From positions 1 to 23,837 of the forward strand of contig DASUFP010000024.1 of the NCBI GenBank assembly GCA_036274495.1: DNA of 23,837 nt. Reading direction: 5' to 3'. Positions 15,012 through 22,300 of this stretch are shown piece by piece (position 1 is the stretch's first letter; every line of letters begins with the position of its first letter). The stretch is from DASUFP01 sp036274495. Lineage in GTDB: Bacteria > Bacteroidota > Bacteroidia > AKYH767-A > OLB10. Under the pieces are notes generated by a model. It was not told where the DNA came from, ran no database searches, and was given only the letters and a program-made list of their open reading frames with translations. The position numbers and the translations under genes are program-made.

Positions 15012-16409
15012 TTAATTTTTACCGGCGAGAATATCTTTAATATCGCTAATAATTTTTTCGGCAAGATTGTCAGCAGTTGTGAGAGAAGTGCTTTCAGCAT
15101 AAATCCGGATAATCGGTTCAGTGTTCGATTTTCGTAAATGAACCCACTCCTGATCAAATTCAATTTTGACACCGTCGACAGTATTAACGGGATGTTTCTT
15201 ATACTGGTCTTTTATTTTATCCAAAATAACATCAACGTTCGTATCCCGGTTAAGCTCAATTTTATTTTTAGAAATATAATAATCAGGGTAAACGGCCCTG
15301 AGCATTGAAGCAGATTTTCCGAACTGTGCCAAATGACTCAAAAAAAGAGCAATGCCAACGAGCGCATCGCGTCCGTAATGTAATTCAGGGTATATTACTC
15401 CCCCATTACCTTCTCCACCGATTACCGCATTTTTAGCCTTCATCATTTCAACCACATTGACTTCGCCTACGGCGGAAGCAAAATATTTGCCGCCCGCTTT
15501 TTCGGTTATGTCACGCAAAGCCCTGGTAGAAGACAAATTACTTACCGTATTTCCTTTTTTGTGTTTGAGAATAAAATCGGCAATAGCAACAAGTGTATAT
15601 TCTTCGCCGAACATATCACCGTCTTCGGTAACAAGTGCCAGCCGATCGACATCGGGATCCACCACAATTCCTAAATCGGCTTTGTGTTTTATTACCAGTT
15701 TGGAAATTTCACCAAGATGTTCAGGAAGCGGCTCAGGGTTGTGCGGGAACTGCCCATTGGGCTCACAATACAGTTCAATAACTTCAGCGACTCCCAATGC
15801 TTTTAAGAGAGCAGGAACGGCAATTCCACCGCTGCTGTTAACTGCATCGACAACGATTTTGAATTTCCTGTTGGCAATTTTCTTTTTATCTACCAGCTGC
15901 AAATTCAATATCGCGTTGATATGCTCCTGAAGTGAACCGGTATCAGCAATTGTCTTCCCCAATTTGGTTACTTCGCTAAAACTTACTGTTCCACCTTCAG
16001 CAATCCGAAGCACTTCTTCACCATCATTCCCGCTGATAAACTCACCTGATTCATTGAGCAACTTTAACGCATTCCACTGTTTTGGATTATGAGAAGCAGT
16101 AATGATAATTCCACCCTGCGATTTGTGTCTTGTTACTGCCATTTCAACAGTTGGTGTTGTAGAAAGACCCAGGTCGATAACATCAATACCCAATGAAATC
16201 AGCGTGGCGGTGATAAGTTGATGGACCATAGGTCCGGAGATCCTGGCATCCCTGCCCACAACAACCTTATTGCCGCCCGAACCATGCCTGAGGTTAACCC
16301 ATTGACCAAAGGCCGCAGCAAACTTAACCACATCCGGAGGCGTGAGATTTTCTCCCGGTAAACCTCCAATTGTACCTCTAATACCTGAAATAGACTTAAT
16401 TAGCGTCAC
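15012..16409 (-). CDS. glmM: Phosphoglucosamine mutase / phosphohexomutase (GlmM-like)
   Basis: A 465-aa alpha-D-phosphohexomutase. The phosphoserine loop is TASHNP (Ser106), the metal loop DPDVDR (251-256), the sugar loop GEGNGG (332-337), and the phosphate-clamp RKSNTEPIIR near the C terminus. GEGNGG is the archaeal/Bacteroidetes version rather than the GEMSGH/GEQSGH loops of proteobacterial enzymes, so glucosamine-6-P is the likely substrate for peptidoglycan and LPS precursor supply, but mannose- or glucose-P cannot be excluded. The start is GTG at 16409 (MTLIKSISGIRGTIGG, usual for the family); no nearby ATG fits. It has the best promoter in the window and leads a run with the cysteine desulfurase and M13 peptidase. 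Confidence 0.92.
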   Translation of the reverse strand: MTLIKSISGIRGTIGGLPGENLTPPDVVKFAAAFGQWVNLRHGSGGNKVVVGRDARISGPMVHQLITATLISLGIDVIDLGLSTTPTVEMAVTRHKSQGGIIITASHNPKQWNALKLLNESGEFISGNDGEEVLRIAEGGTVSFSEVTKLGKTIADTGSLQEHINAILNLQLVDKKKIANRKFKIVVDAVNSSGGIAVPALLKALGVAEVIELYCEPNGQFPHNPEPLPEHLGEISKLVIKHKADLGIVVDPDVDRLALVTEDGDMFGEEYTLVAIADFILKHKKGNTVSNLSSTRALRDITEKAGGKYFASAVGEVNVVEMMKAKNAVIGGEGNGGVIYPELHYGRDALVGIALFLSHLAQFGKSASMLRAVYPDYYISKNKIELNRDTNVDVILDKIKDQYKKHPVNTVDGVKIEFDQEWVHLRKSNTEPIIRIYAESTSLTTADNLAEKIISDIKDILAGKN

Positions 16410-16432
16410 TCTATTATCCTAATAATAAGCTG

Positions 16433-16465
16433 CAAATATACGCAATAGCCAAATGGGAGGCCAAA
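16433..16465 (-). promoter_or_regulatory. Bacteroidetes-type promoter for the glmM-led gene run
   Basis: On the minus strand there is a TTTG -33 box (16462-16465), a 21-nt spacer, and a perfect -7 box TATATTTG (16433-16440). The box ends 23 nt before the GTG start at 16409. This is the only promoter in the window with both elements intact. Confidence 0.65.
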
Positions 16466-16614
16466 GAACGCTTAACATGAGCAAAATTAATTGTCTGTAG
16501 TTCTTTTGTTTCCCTTGCCGGTAAAAAAGACATTGAGAGAATAAATCATTTCCATCAATACACTCATGTGCGTTCTTTATCAGTAATTTCGCCCCCTTAA
16601 AATTAACACGATAT

Positions 16615-17022
16615 ATGCTGCATGTAAAAAAATCGACCTTACCAAAGGCGGGCAAAGGATTATTCACCGACTCGGATATAAGGAAGGGTGAAATAGTATG
16701 TGAATATGAGGGTGAAAAGATAACATGGAAAGAAGCAGAGAGGAGAAACGACCTTAATAAAGGCGGTTATGTTTATTATATTTCCGAAAAGAACTGTGTT
16801 GATGCATGGGACAATAAAAAGACCTTTGGCAGGTATGCAAACGACGCTGCCGGAATAGGCCGCATAAACGGACACCGTAATAATTCGGTTTATGATGTTG
16901 TACGGGGTAAAGTATATATCAGGGCCACCAAGAACATAAAAGCCGGTTCGGAAATTTTTGTCAGTTACGGACAGCAATACTGGAGAATAATGCGCCAGGA
17001 ACTCGGATTAACTAAAAAGTGA
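16615..17022 (+). CDS. Small SET-domain protein (putative protein-lysine methyltransferase)
   Basis: A 135-aa protein made up of little more than a SET domain. GKGLF (13-17) is the SAM-binding turn, 'RKGEIVCEYEGE' follows, RYANDA (73-78) stands where eukaryotic SET proteins have the NHS motif, and EIFVSYGQQYW (113-123) supplies the C-terminal catalytic Tyr118. SET enzymes methylate lysines. There are no pre- or post-SET cysteine clusters. The asparagine of NHS is kept but the following His is Asp, which leaves activity uncertain. A weak -7 box (TAATTTCG, 16584-16591) lies 23 nt upstream. It is transcribed alone, divergent from glmM and convergent with ribH. The substrate is unknown. Confidence 0.88.
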   Translation: MLHVKKSTLPKAGKGLFTDSDIRKGEIVCEYEGEKITWKEAERRNDLNKGGYVYYISEKNCVDAWDNKKTFGRYANDAAGIGRINGHRNNSVYDVVRGKVYIRATKNIKAGSEIFVSYGQQYWRIMRQELGLTKK

Positions 17023-17078
17023 ACTGAACCATCGGGTAGCCAAACCGGTTTTAACAGAAGAATTTTTTTGTTAAGGCT

Positions 17079-17588
17079 TCAGGACTGAAATCCTATTTTA
17101 GATTCCTTACCGAAATCCCGTTTCAGAATAGCCATTTTGATGGCTGTAATAGCAGCTTCTTCCCCTTTGTGACCATGTTTACCGCCACATCTGTCGAGAG
17201 CCTGTTGTTCATTTTCGGTAGTGAGAACACCAAAAATAAATGGAATGGGACTGCTTGCATTGAGATAGGTCAGGCCCTGGGTGACCGACTGGCAGATTGA
17301 ATCATAATGGGTAGTTTCACCTCTTATAACACATCCCAGACATATTACACCATTCAGTTTATACCGGGATGCGATCAAAACAGCACCGGAAGTAATTTCG
17401 AAAGCACCCGGAACTGTTATCAGCTGATGCGATGCACCTGCTTTTTTGAGGATTGATAAAGCACCATCAAGTAATTTAGAAGTAATCCCATTATTCCATT
17501 CAGTAACAACAATACCAAAGCACAACCCGGAAGCATCCGGAAGTGAACGGGGATCAAAAAGTTTTGAATTGTTACCGGAACCGGCCAT
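17079..17588 (-). CDS. ribH: 6,7-dimethyl-8-ribityllumazine synthase
   Basis: A 169-aa riboflavin-pathway enzyme that condenses 5-amino-6-ribitylamino-uracil with 3,4-dihydroxy-2-butanone-4-phosphate. Motifs are TEWNNGI (Trp31 region), VPGAFEI (59-65), the catalytic GETTHYD with His94, FGVLTTEN (119-126), and the C-terminal 'KHGHKGEEAA' helix start. Length and all motifs fit a functional lumazine synthase of the type that assembles as pentamers or icosahedra. It begins 2 nt after the TPR gene ends, so the two are one transcript. No RFN (FMN) riboswitch is visible upstream of the pair. Confidence 0.97.
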   Translation of the reverse strand: MAGSGNNSKLFDPRSLPDASGLCFGIVVTEWNNGITSKLLDGALSILKKAGASHQLITVPGAFEITSGAVLIASRYKLNGVICLGCVIRGETTHYDSICQSVTQGLTYLNASSPIPFIFGVLTTENEQQALDRCGGKHGHKGEEAAITAIKMAILKRDFGKESKIGFQS

Positions 17589-17590
17589 AA

Positions 17591-18277
17591 CTACCCTTTT
17601 CCTGACAACGTCTGGGCTCTTGATATATACTTGTCAATATCACGGGCTTCGGTGCTTTGAGGGTAATCTTTTTTAATTCGTTCATAGAGGTCAGCCGCTC
17701 CCTTAAAATCGGTAATCAATTCTTTGGCAAGCGCGGCTTTCATCAGAAAATACGGGGCGGTAAATTGGTTATCGTCCCAATCAATTGCCTTCATATAAAA
17801 CTTGAGCGCTTCTTCATTTTCCTTTTTCTCAAGATGGGCATCCCCAATTGCACCCAGTGCCAGTGCACCTGTTACATCATCTTCGGCATCATAAGCCGAT
17901 AAATGTTCAATGGCGTTATCCCACTCCCCTTTTTTCATGTAACATATGCCCAGGTAATACTGGGCCAGGTTGGCTGAATTGGATGACCCGTAGTTATCAA
18001 TTATCTCCAAAAATCCGGGATACTGACCATCACCATTTATAGCCTTGTCGACCGAATCTTTCTCAAAATAGCGTTCGGCCATAAACATCTCACGGTTGGC
18101 GCTTTCTTCCTGAGGTTTTACAATGAAGTTGGTATATCCAAAATATCCCAGTATTACAACCAGGATAGCACCCCCAATAATGCTGATGCTTTTCTTGTTT
18201 TCCTGTATGTAACCCTCAGTTTTACTGATAGTTTCATCAATAATCAGGTCGTCGTTTTCGGTATGTTTATCCGCCAT
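17591..18277 (-). CDS. TPR-repeat membrane protein, YfgM-like
   Basis: A 228-aa protein with an acidic N-terminal segment (about 1-28), one membrane helix (SISIIGGAILVVILGYFGY, about 30-48), and then a periplasmic-type region with about four TPR-like helix pairs, for example 'AQYYLGICYMKKGEWDNAIEHL' and 'DLYERIKKDYPQS'. The architecture resembles the YfgM/CcmG-type ancillary proteins that sit near the Sec translocon, but function is unproven. ATG at 18277 (MADKHTEND) is preferred over an in-frame ATG at 18307, because a perfect -7 promoter box (18297-18304) would lie within the longer reading. It is directly followed by ribH; this pairing is probably transcriptional rather than functional. 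Confidence 0.9.
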   Translation of the reverse strand: MADKHTENDDLIIDETISKTEGYIQENKKSISIIGGAILVVILGYFGYTNFIVKPQEESANREMFMAERYFEKDSVDKAINGDGQYPGFLEIIDNYGSSNSANLAQYYLGICYMKKGEWDNAIEHLSAYDAEDDVTGALALGAIGDAHLEKKENEEALKFYMKAIDWDDNQFTAPYFLMKAALAKELITDFKGAADLYERIKKDYPQSTEARDIDKYISRAQTLSGKG

Positions 18278-18296
18278 GGTTTTTCTATTCGAGGCG

Positions 18297-18304
18297 CAAA
18301 AATA
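18297..18304 (-). promoter_or_regulatory. -7 promoter element of the TPR gene-ribH pair
   Basis: The minus strand reads TATTTTTG, a perfect TAnnTTTG match ending 19 nt before ATG 18277. No clear -33 TTTG is present. Confidence 0.5.
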
Positions 18305-18777
18305 CATTTTTCATCCGAAATGAGCCCTATCGAATCCTGAATTTCTCACTGCAAACCAAGGTCATCCATCTGCGATGGGGTGATCCGGACTTTACAAAGG
18401 CAACTGACCCAAACACCCTGTGCCAATCGAAAAAAAACTCCAACCAGACCATACAAATGCTGCAGCATTTGGGGAATGAAACCGATCCGGGACCGCTGTT
18501 ATTGAATCTTTTTTCACCCAAAGCATCTATTAATTGGCCAAAAATTTCAATTCTCTGAAAAATCCAATTTTGGGTAAAAATAATATAATTGTGGGTGAAC
18601 ATCTGAATTTCGTTGGCTTATACTTTTTAGCTATTTTATAGGATAATATTGATAAAATATTGTTTCCGTAACAGTAAATAGTCTTTATATTGCTATTAAT
18701 TATCCAAATAATTCTGTCATAAATACCATTAAGCTTATCACTCTATTAACCAATCTGATAACCAATCGAAATCACAA
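18305..18777. other. AT-rich non-coding region with an 18-nt palindrome
   Basis: No convincing gene was found in about 470 nt. The left part has mixed composition. The right part (from about 18,600) is strongly AT-rich and should hold the promoter of the secreted-protein gene at 18778, though no clean TAnnTTTG box was found. The standout element is a perfect 18-nt palindrome at 18454-18471. A 91-codon minus-strand frame (18327-18602) has unusual composition (rich in Phe, Trp, Cys), resembles no family, and is not called. Confidence 0.55.
18454..18471. repeat. Perfect 18-nt palindrome
   Basis: CAAATGCTGCAGCATTTG is its own reverse complement over all 18 bases. It lies far from any start codon (about 300 nt before 18778 and 180 nt upstream of the TPR gene). 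It could be a dimeric regulator site or a chance element. It has no loop, so a terminator role is unlikely. Confidence 0.6.
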
Positions 18778-19215
18778 ATGATGAAAAAATTCAACTTAAA
18801 ACCTGCATTATTTAATAAAAGAAGAATCGTCAATGGGATGATTACGCTATTAATAATTATAACGGGTGGGTTGTCGTCTACGGCATCTGCTCAAAGCAAT
18901 ACCCCAACGATGATTACCAGAGCCACTTTCACAGCAGCTCCGTTATCACAACAGAGAAAGTACGTGGTAAATATGCCTGTGAGCTTTCAGGTCTCTAACC
19001 TGGTCAATTATCCTGTAGGCCGTACTATTGATGATGCACCGCGCCCCGGGGTAACTTATATGACAGTATATGATTTCTATTATACTGTTTTGCCAGGGGT
19101 AAGACTTGATGCCTTAACAGACCCTGCACATTATTTCATAGCCAGGGATTCCCTTTCTATTCCAACACTCAGAACCATTGCTCCGGGCTCTCAGGAGACC
19201 AAGACCGGGCAATAA
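18778..19215 (+). CDS. Small secreted protein of unknown function
   Basis: A 145-aa protein with two adjacent ATGs (18778 and 18781). A long signal peptide runs to about residue 39, ending in STASAQ with cleavage likely after SASA-type 'ASA'. The mature part (about 105 aa) has beta-rich, Tyr/Thr-rich composition, including 'YMTVYDFYYTVLPG' and a 'TDPAHYFIARDSLSIP' segment. It has no cysteine and no recognised catalytic motif. It lies 92 nt upstream of the giant Ig/GEVED protein on the same strand, separated by a strong hairpin. It may be a surface partner or regulator of that protein. No family could be assigned. Confidence 0.75.
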   Translation: MMKKFNLKPALFNKRRIVNGMITLLIIITGGLSSTASAQSNTPTMITRATFTAAPLSQQRKYVVNMPVSFQVSNLVNYPVGRTIDDAPRPGVTYMTVYDFYYTVLPGVRLDALTDPAHYFIARDSLSIPTLRTIAPGSQETKTGQ

Positions 19216-19223
19216 CATCCAAC

Positions 19224-19259
19224 ACAACCGGACTTTCAAATTACTGAGAGTCCGGTTGT
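19224..19259 (+). terminator. Strong hairpin between the small secreted protein and the giant protein genes
   Basis: The arms 19224-19238 and 19245-19259 pair over 15 bp with one G-U wobble, around a 6-nt loop (AATTAC). The core is AACCGGACT paired with AGTCCGGTT. It starts 9 nt after the stop codon. The following sequence (TCATTATATCA) is only partly T-rich, so it may be a leaky terminator, an mRNA-stabilising element, or both. Confidence 0.65.
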
Positions 19260-19278
19260 TCATTATATCATCCCCAAT

Positions 19279-19286
19279 TAAAGTTG
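19279..19286 (+). promoter_or_regulatory. Weak candidate promoter of the giant surface protein gene
   Basis: TAAAGTTG matches TAnnTTTG at 7 of 8 positions and ends 21 nt before ATG 19308. A GTTG sequence 20 nt further upstream (within the hairpin arm) could serve as -33. If real, terminator and promoter overlap. Confidence 0.3.
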
Positions 19287-19307
19287 AACAAAACAAACCA
19301 TAATATC

Positions 19308-22300
19308 ATGAAACAACAATTACAAGAACTCAAAAATCGTTTGCTCAGACTTACGGGAACAGGGATCCTTGTTCTGATGTTTTGCTGCTGGGCTTCATCA
19401 GCATCACAGGCACAAACCAACATTCAGATTGGCACGGGAACAAGTACGACTTCGGTTGGTCCTATTTATTCCTGCTGGTCATACAGCTACACTCAATCCA
19501 TTTTCACAGCTTCAGAATTGAGTGCTGCCGGTGCCAGTTCCGGACAGTTGATTACTAAAGTAAGATGGTATCATACCACAGGTAACTCGAATCTATCTTA
19601 TTATAACAACTGGACTATAAGGATGGGCAATACTTCACAAAGCATATTTCCATCCACTTCATCATGGATTCCGGCAAGCGCAATGTCAGTGGTTTATTCA
19701 AACACATTTGCATCGTTGCCTACAAATTCATGGATTGAATTCACCTTGTCTACTCCCTTTTTATACACAGGCGGTAACCTTGTTATCGCGGTTGATGAAA
19801 ATGCCGGAGGCAACTATCAATATTATTGTTCCGCATATTGGAGGTATACAAACTCGGGTGGGGCTACATCCGATTATCGTCATATGTATTATTACAGTGA
19901 TACGAATAATCCAAATCCGCTTTCTCCTCCCAATGCAAGTTCCAGAACCAGGAACAGACCAAACATACAACTTGAGTTAACAAGTGGAGCAGCTTGCGCA
20001 GGAACCCCTAATCCCGGAAATACCAATACTTCAGATGCCACAATCTGTCAGGGAAATTCTGCTACTCTTACACTTGCCAATTCAACTCCGGGAACCGGAG
20101 TATCCTATCAATGGCAATCATCACCCAATTCAACCGGACCCTGGACAAATTTCGGAACCAATTCCGCTTCACAATCCGTTTCACCATCCGTTGCAACATG
20201 GTACCACTGTCTGGTAACTTGTTCAGGCGGCGGAACAGGAACATCGAACCCTGTTCAAGTTGGAATGAATAATTTCCTCGATTGTTATTGCAGTTCCGGA
20301 GCAACCTCCACATATGACGAAGAAATATTTAATGTGACATTTGGCTCATTGAATAATACTTCAACGTGCAGCACTCTTGCTCCCGGACCCGGCTCCGTTC
20401 AAAACATGTATTCAAATTATGTCGGATTTACGACCGTTCCGAACGTTTCACAATATGATGTAGTTCCATTTTCAGTTACGCGGTCAACCTGTAACGGTAA
20501 CTACACAAACCGGGTAGCTATTTATATTGACTATAACAGAAACGGATTGCTTACCGATCCGGGCGAACTTGTGTACACTTCCCCGTCTGCCGTTGGCGGA
20601 GGCGTTAGTTCAGGTACAATAATAATTCCCGGAACAGCATCGGTTGGTCAAACGCTGATGCGTGTTGTTCATTCTGAAACATCAGGTGTACCCGCGCCAT
20701 GTGGTACTTTTTCATGGGGTGAAACAGAGGATTACCTGATAAATATATTACAGGCTGTTCCATGTACTGTTCCGCCTGCTGCAGGTACCGCTTCTGTTTC
20801 CGCTTCATCATTATGTGCTGGAACTTCTGCAACACTTACCGCTTCAGGTTTCGCATCCGGTCTCGGAATTACATATCAATGGGTTGAATCAGCAAGTGCC
20901 AGCGGACCCTGGACTTCAGTTTCAGGAGGTACTTTACCTTCTATATCCACCGGTTCTGTATCAAGCCCTACTTATTACAAGTTTGGGGTTACTTGCAGTG
21001 GTAATACGCAATATACCAATACTGTTTTTGTAGATGTTGTAACCGATCAGGCAATTTGCGGAACTTTCTGTAGTTCACAAGCTTCATCAACTGCCGACGA
21101 AGAGATATTTAATGTAACAGTTGGAACTTTAAACAATTCTTCCACTTGCAGTTCACTTGCTCCCGGAGCAGGATCTATTCAAAACAGGTATTCGAATTAT
21201 ACCGGTTTAGCTGCACCATTGCTTCAGTCCGGAATATCCCATTCGTTCAGTGTTACTCTTGGATACTGCGGTTCGTATAACTACAGCAATGTTGCCGGTA
21301 TATTTATCGACTTCAATCACAACGGATCTTTTACCGATCCGGGTGAAAATGTCTGGTCGAAATCATACGGATCGGTAACCTACCCAAGTCAAACCTTTAC
21401 CGGATCATTTATGATTCCCGGAACAGCTTTAACCGGTCTTGCCCGAATGAGAGTTGTTTTAATTGAAGGTTCTGCACTTAATCCATGTGCCGGTTATACC
21501 TGGGGCGAAACAGAAGATTATGTTATAAACATATTCACTCCACCTTGTGCAGGCACTCCTGCAGTATCTTCGGTACTGGCCAGTCCGGCAAGTACATGTC
21601 CTTCACAGGGAACTTCAAATCTTAATGCTACAGGCTTTACATCAGGTTATTCAGGAATTTCCTATCAATGGTTGAGTTCTACCACATCCGGGGGTCCTTA
21701 TTCTCCTATAACCGGTGCTACTGAAACTGATTTTGGCGCAACGGGTCTTACCACTCCCGGAACCATTTATTATGTTATGCAAACCACCTGTGCCAATTCA
21801 GGACTGAGTAGTTTATCAAATGAGACCTCTGTTATTGTTGTTGATCCAACAGTTCAATCAGTTTCAGGTGGTACCCGTTGTGGTTATGGTACTGTAGATC
21901 TGGCTGCAGTTGCACCTTCAGGATTAACATTGAACTGGTATGACGCTGCAACCGGCGGGTCAAACCTGGGTACCGGCGCAACCTTTACCACACCTGAAAT
22001 AAATAATACGACCACTTATTATGTTTCAGCATCTACAGGTGGCGTATCTTCTCCGCTGACTACCACATTTGCCGGTGGTAACGGGTTTGATGGAAACATG
22101 TTTGATATTACTGCAATTAATACAGCTACTATCGACAGTTTTGCTGCTAACTTTAATTCAGGATCAGGCACTGCCGAAATCTGGTACCGGCCCGGTACAT
22201 ATGTTGGTCATACAACAAGTAATGCCGGCTGGATTTTAGCAGGAACGGCTTCCTATACTTCTTCAGGAAACGGAGCTCCGGGAACATTAATCAATGTTAA

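Noticed and set aside
17051..17074. Inverted repeat TTAACA / TGTTAA between the SET gene and ribH as a bidirectional terminator
   Set aside because: Only 6 AT-rich base pairs around a 12-nt loop; too weak to call despite its convergent position.
18327..18602. 91-codon minus-strand frame in the intergenic gap
   Set aside because: Phe/Trp/Cys-rich composition, no recognisable motif or signal, no promoter, and the 18-nt palindrome lies inside it.
17589..18777. FMN riboswitch upstream of the TPR-ribH pair
   Set aside because: None of the conserved RFN element blocks could be recognised, and the -7 box leaves a leader of only about 15 nt.
20280..21540. Repeat as an assembly duplication artefact
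   Set aside because: The two copies differ at many codons throughout, so they are true diverged repeats.
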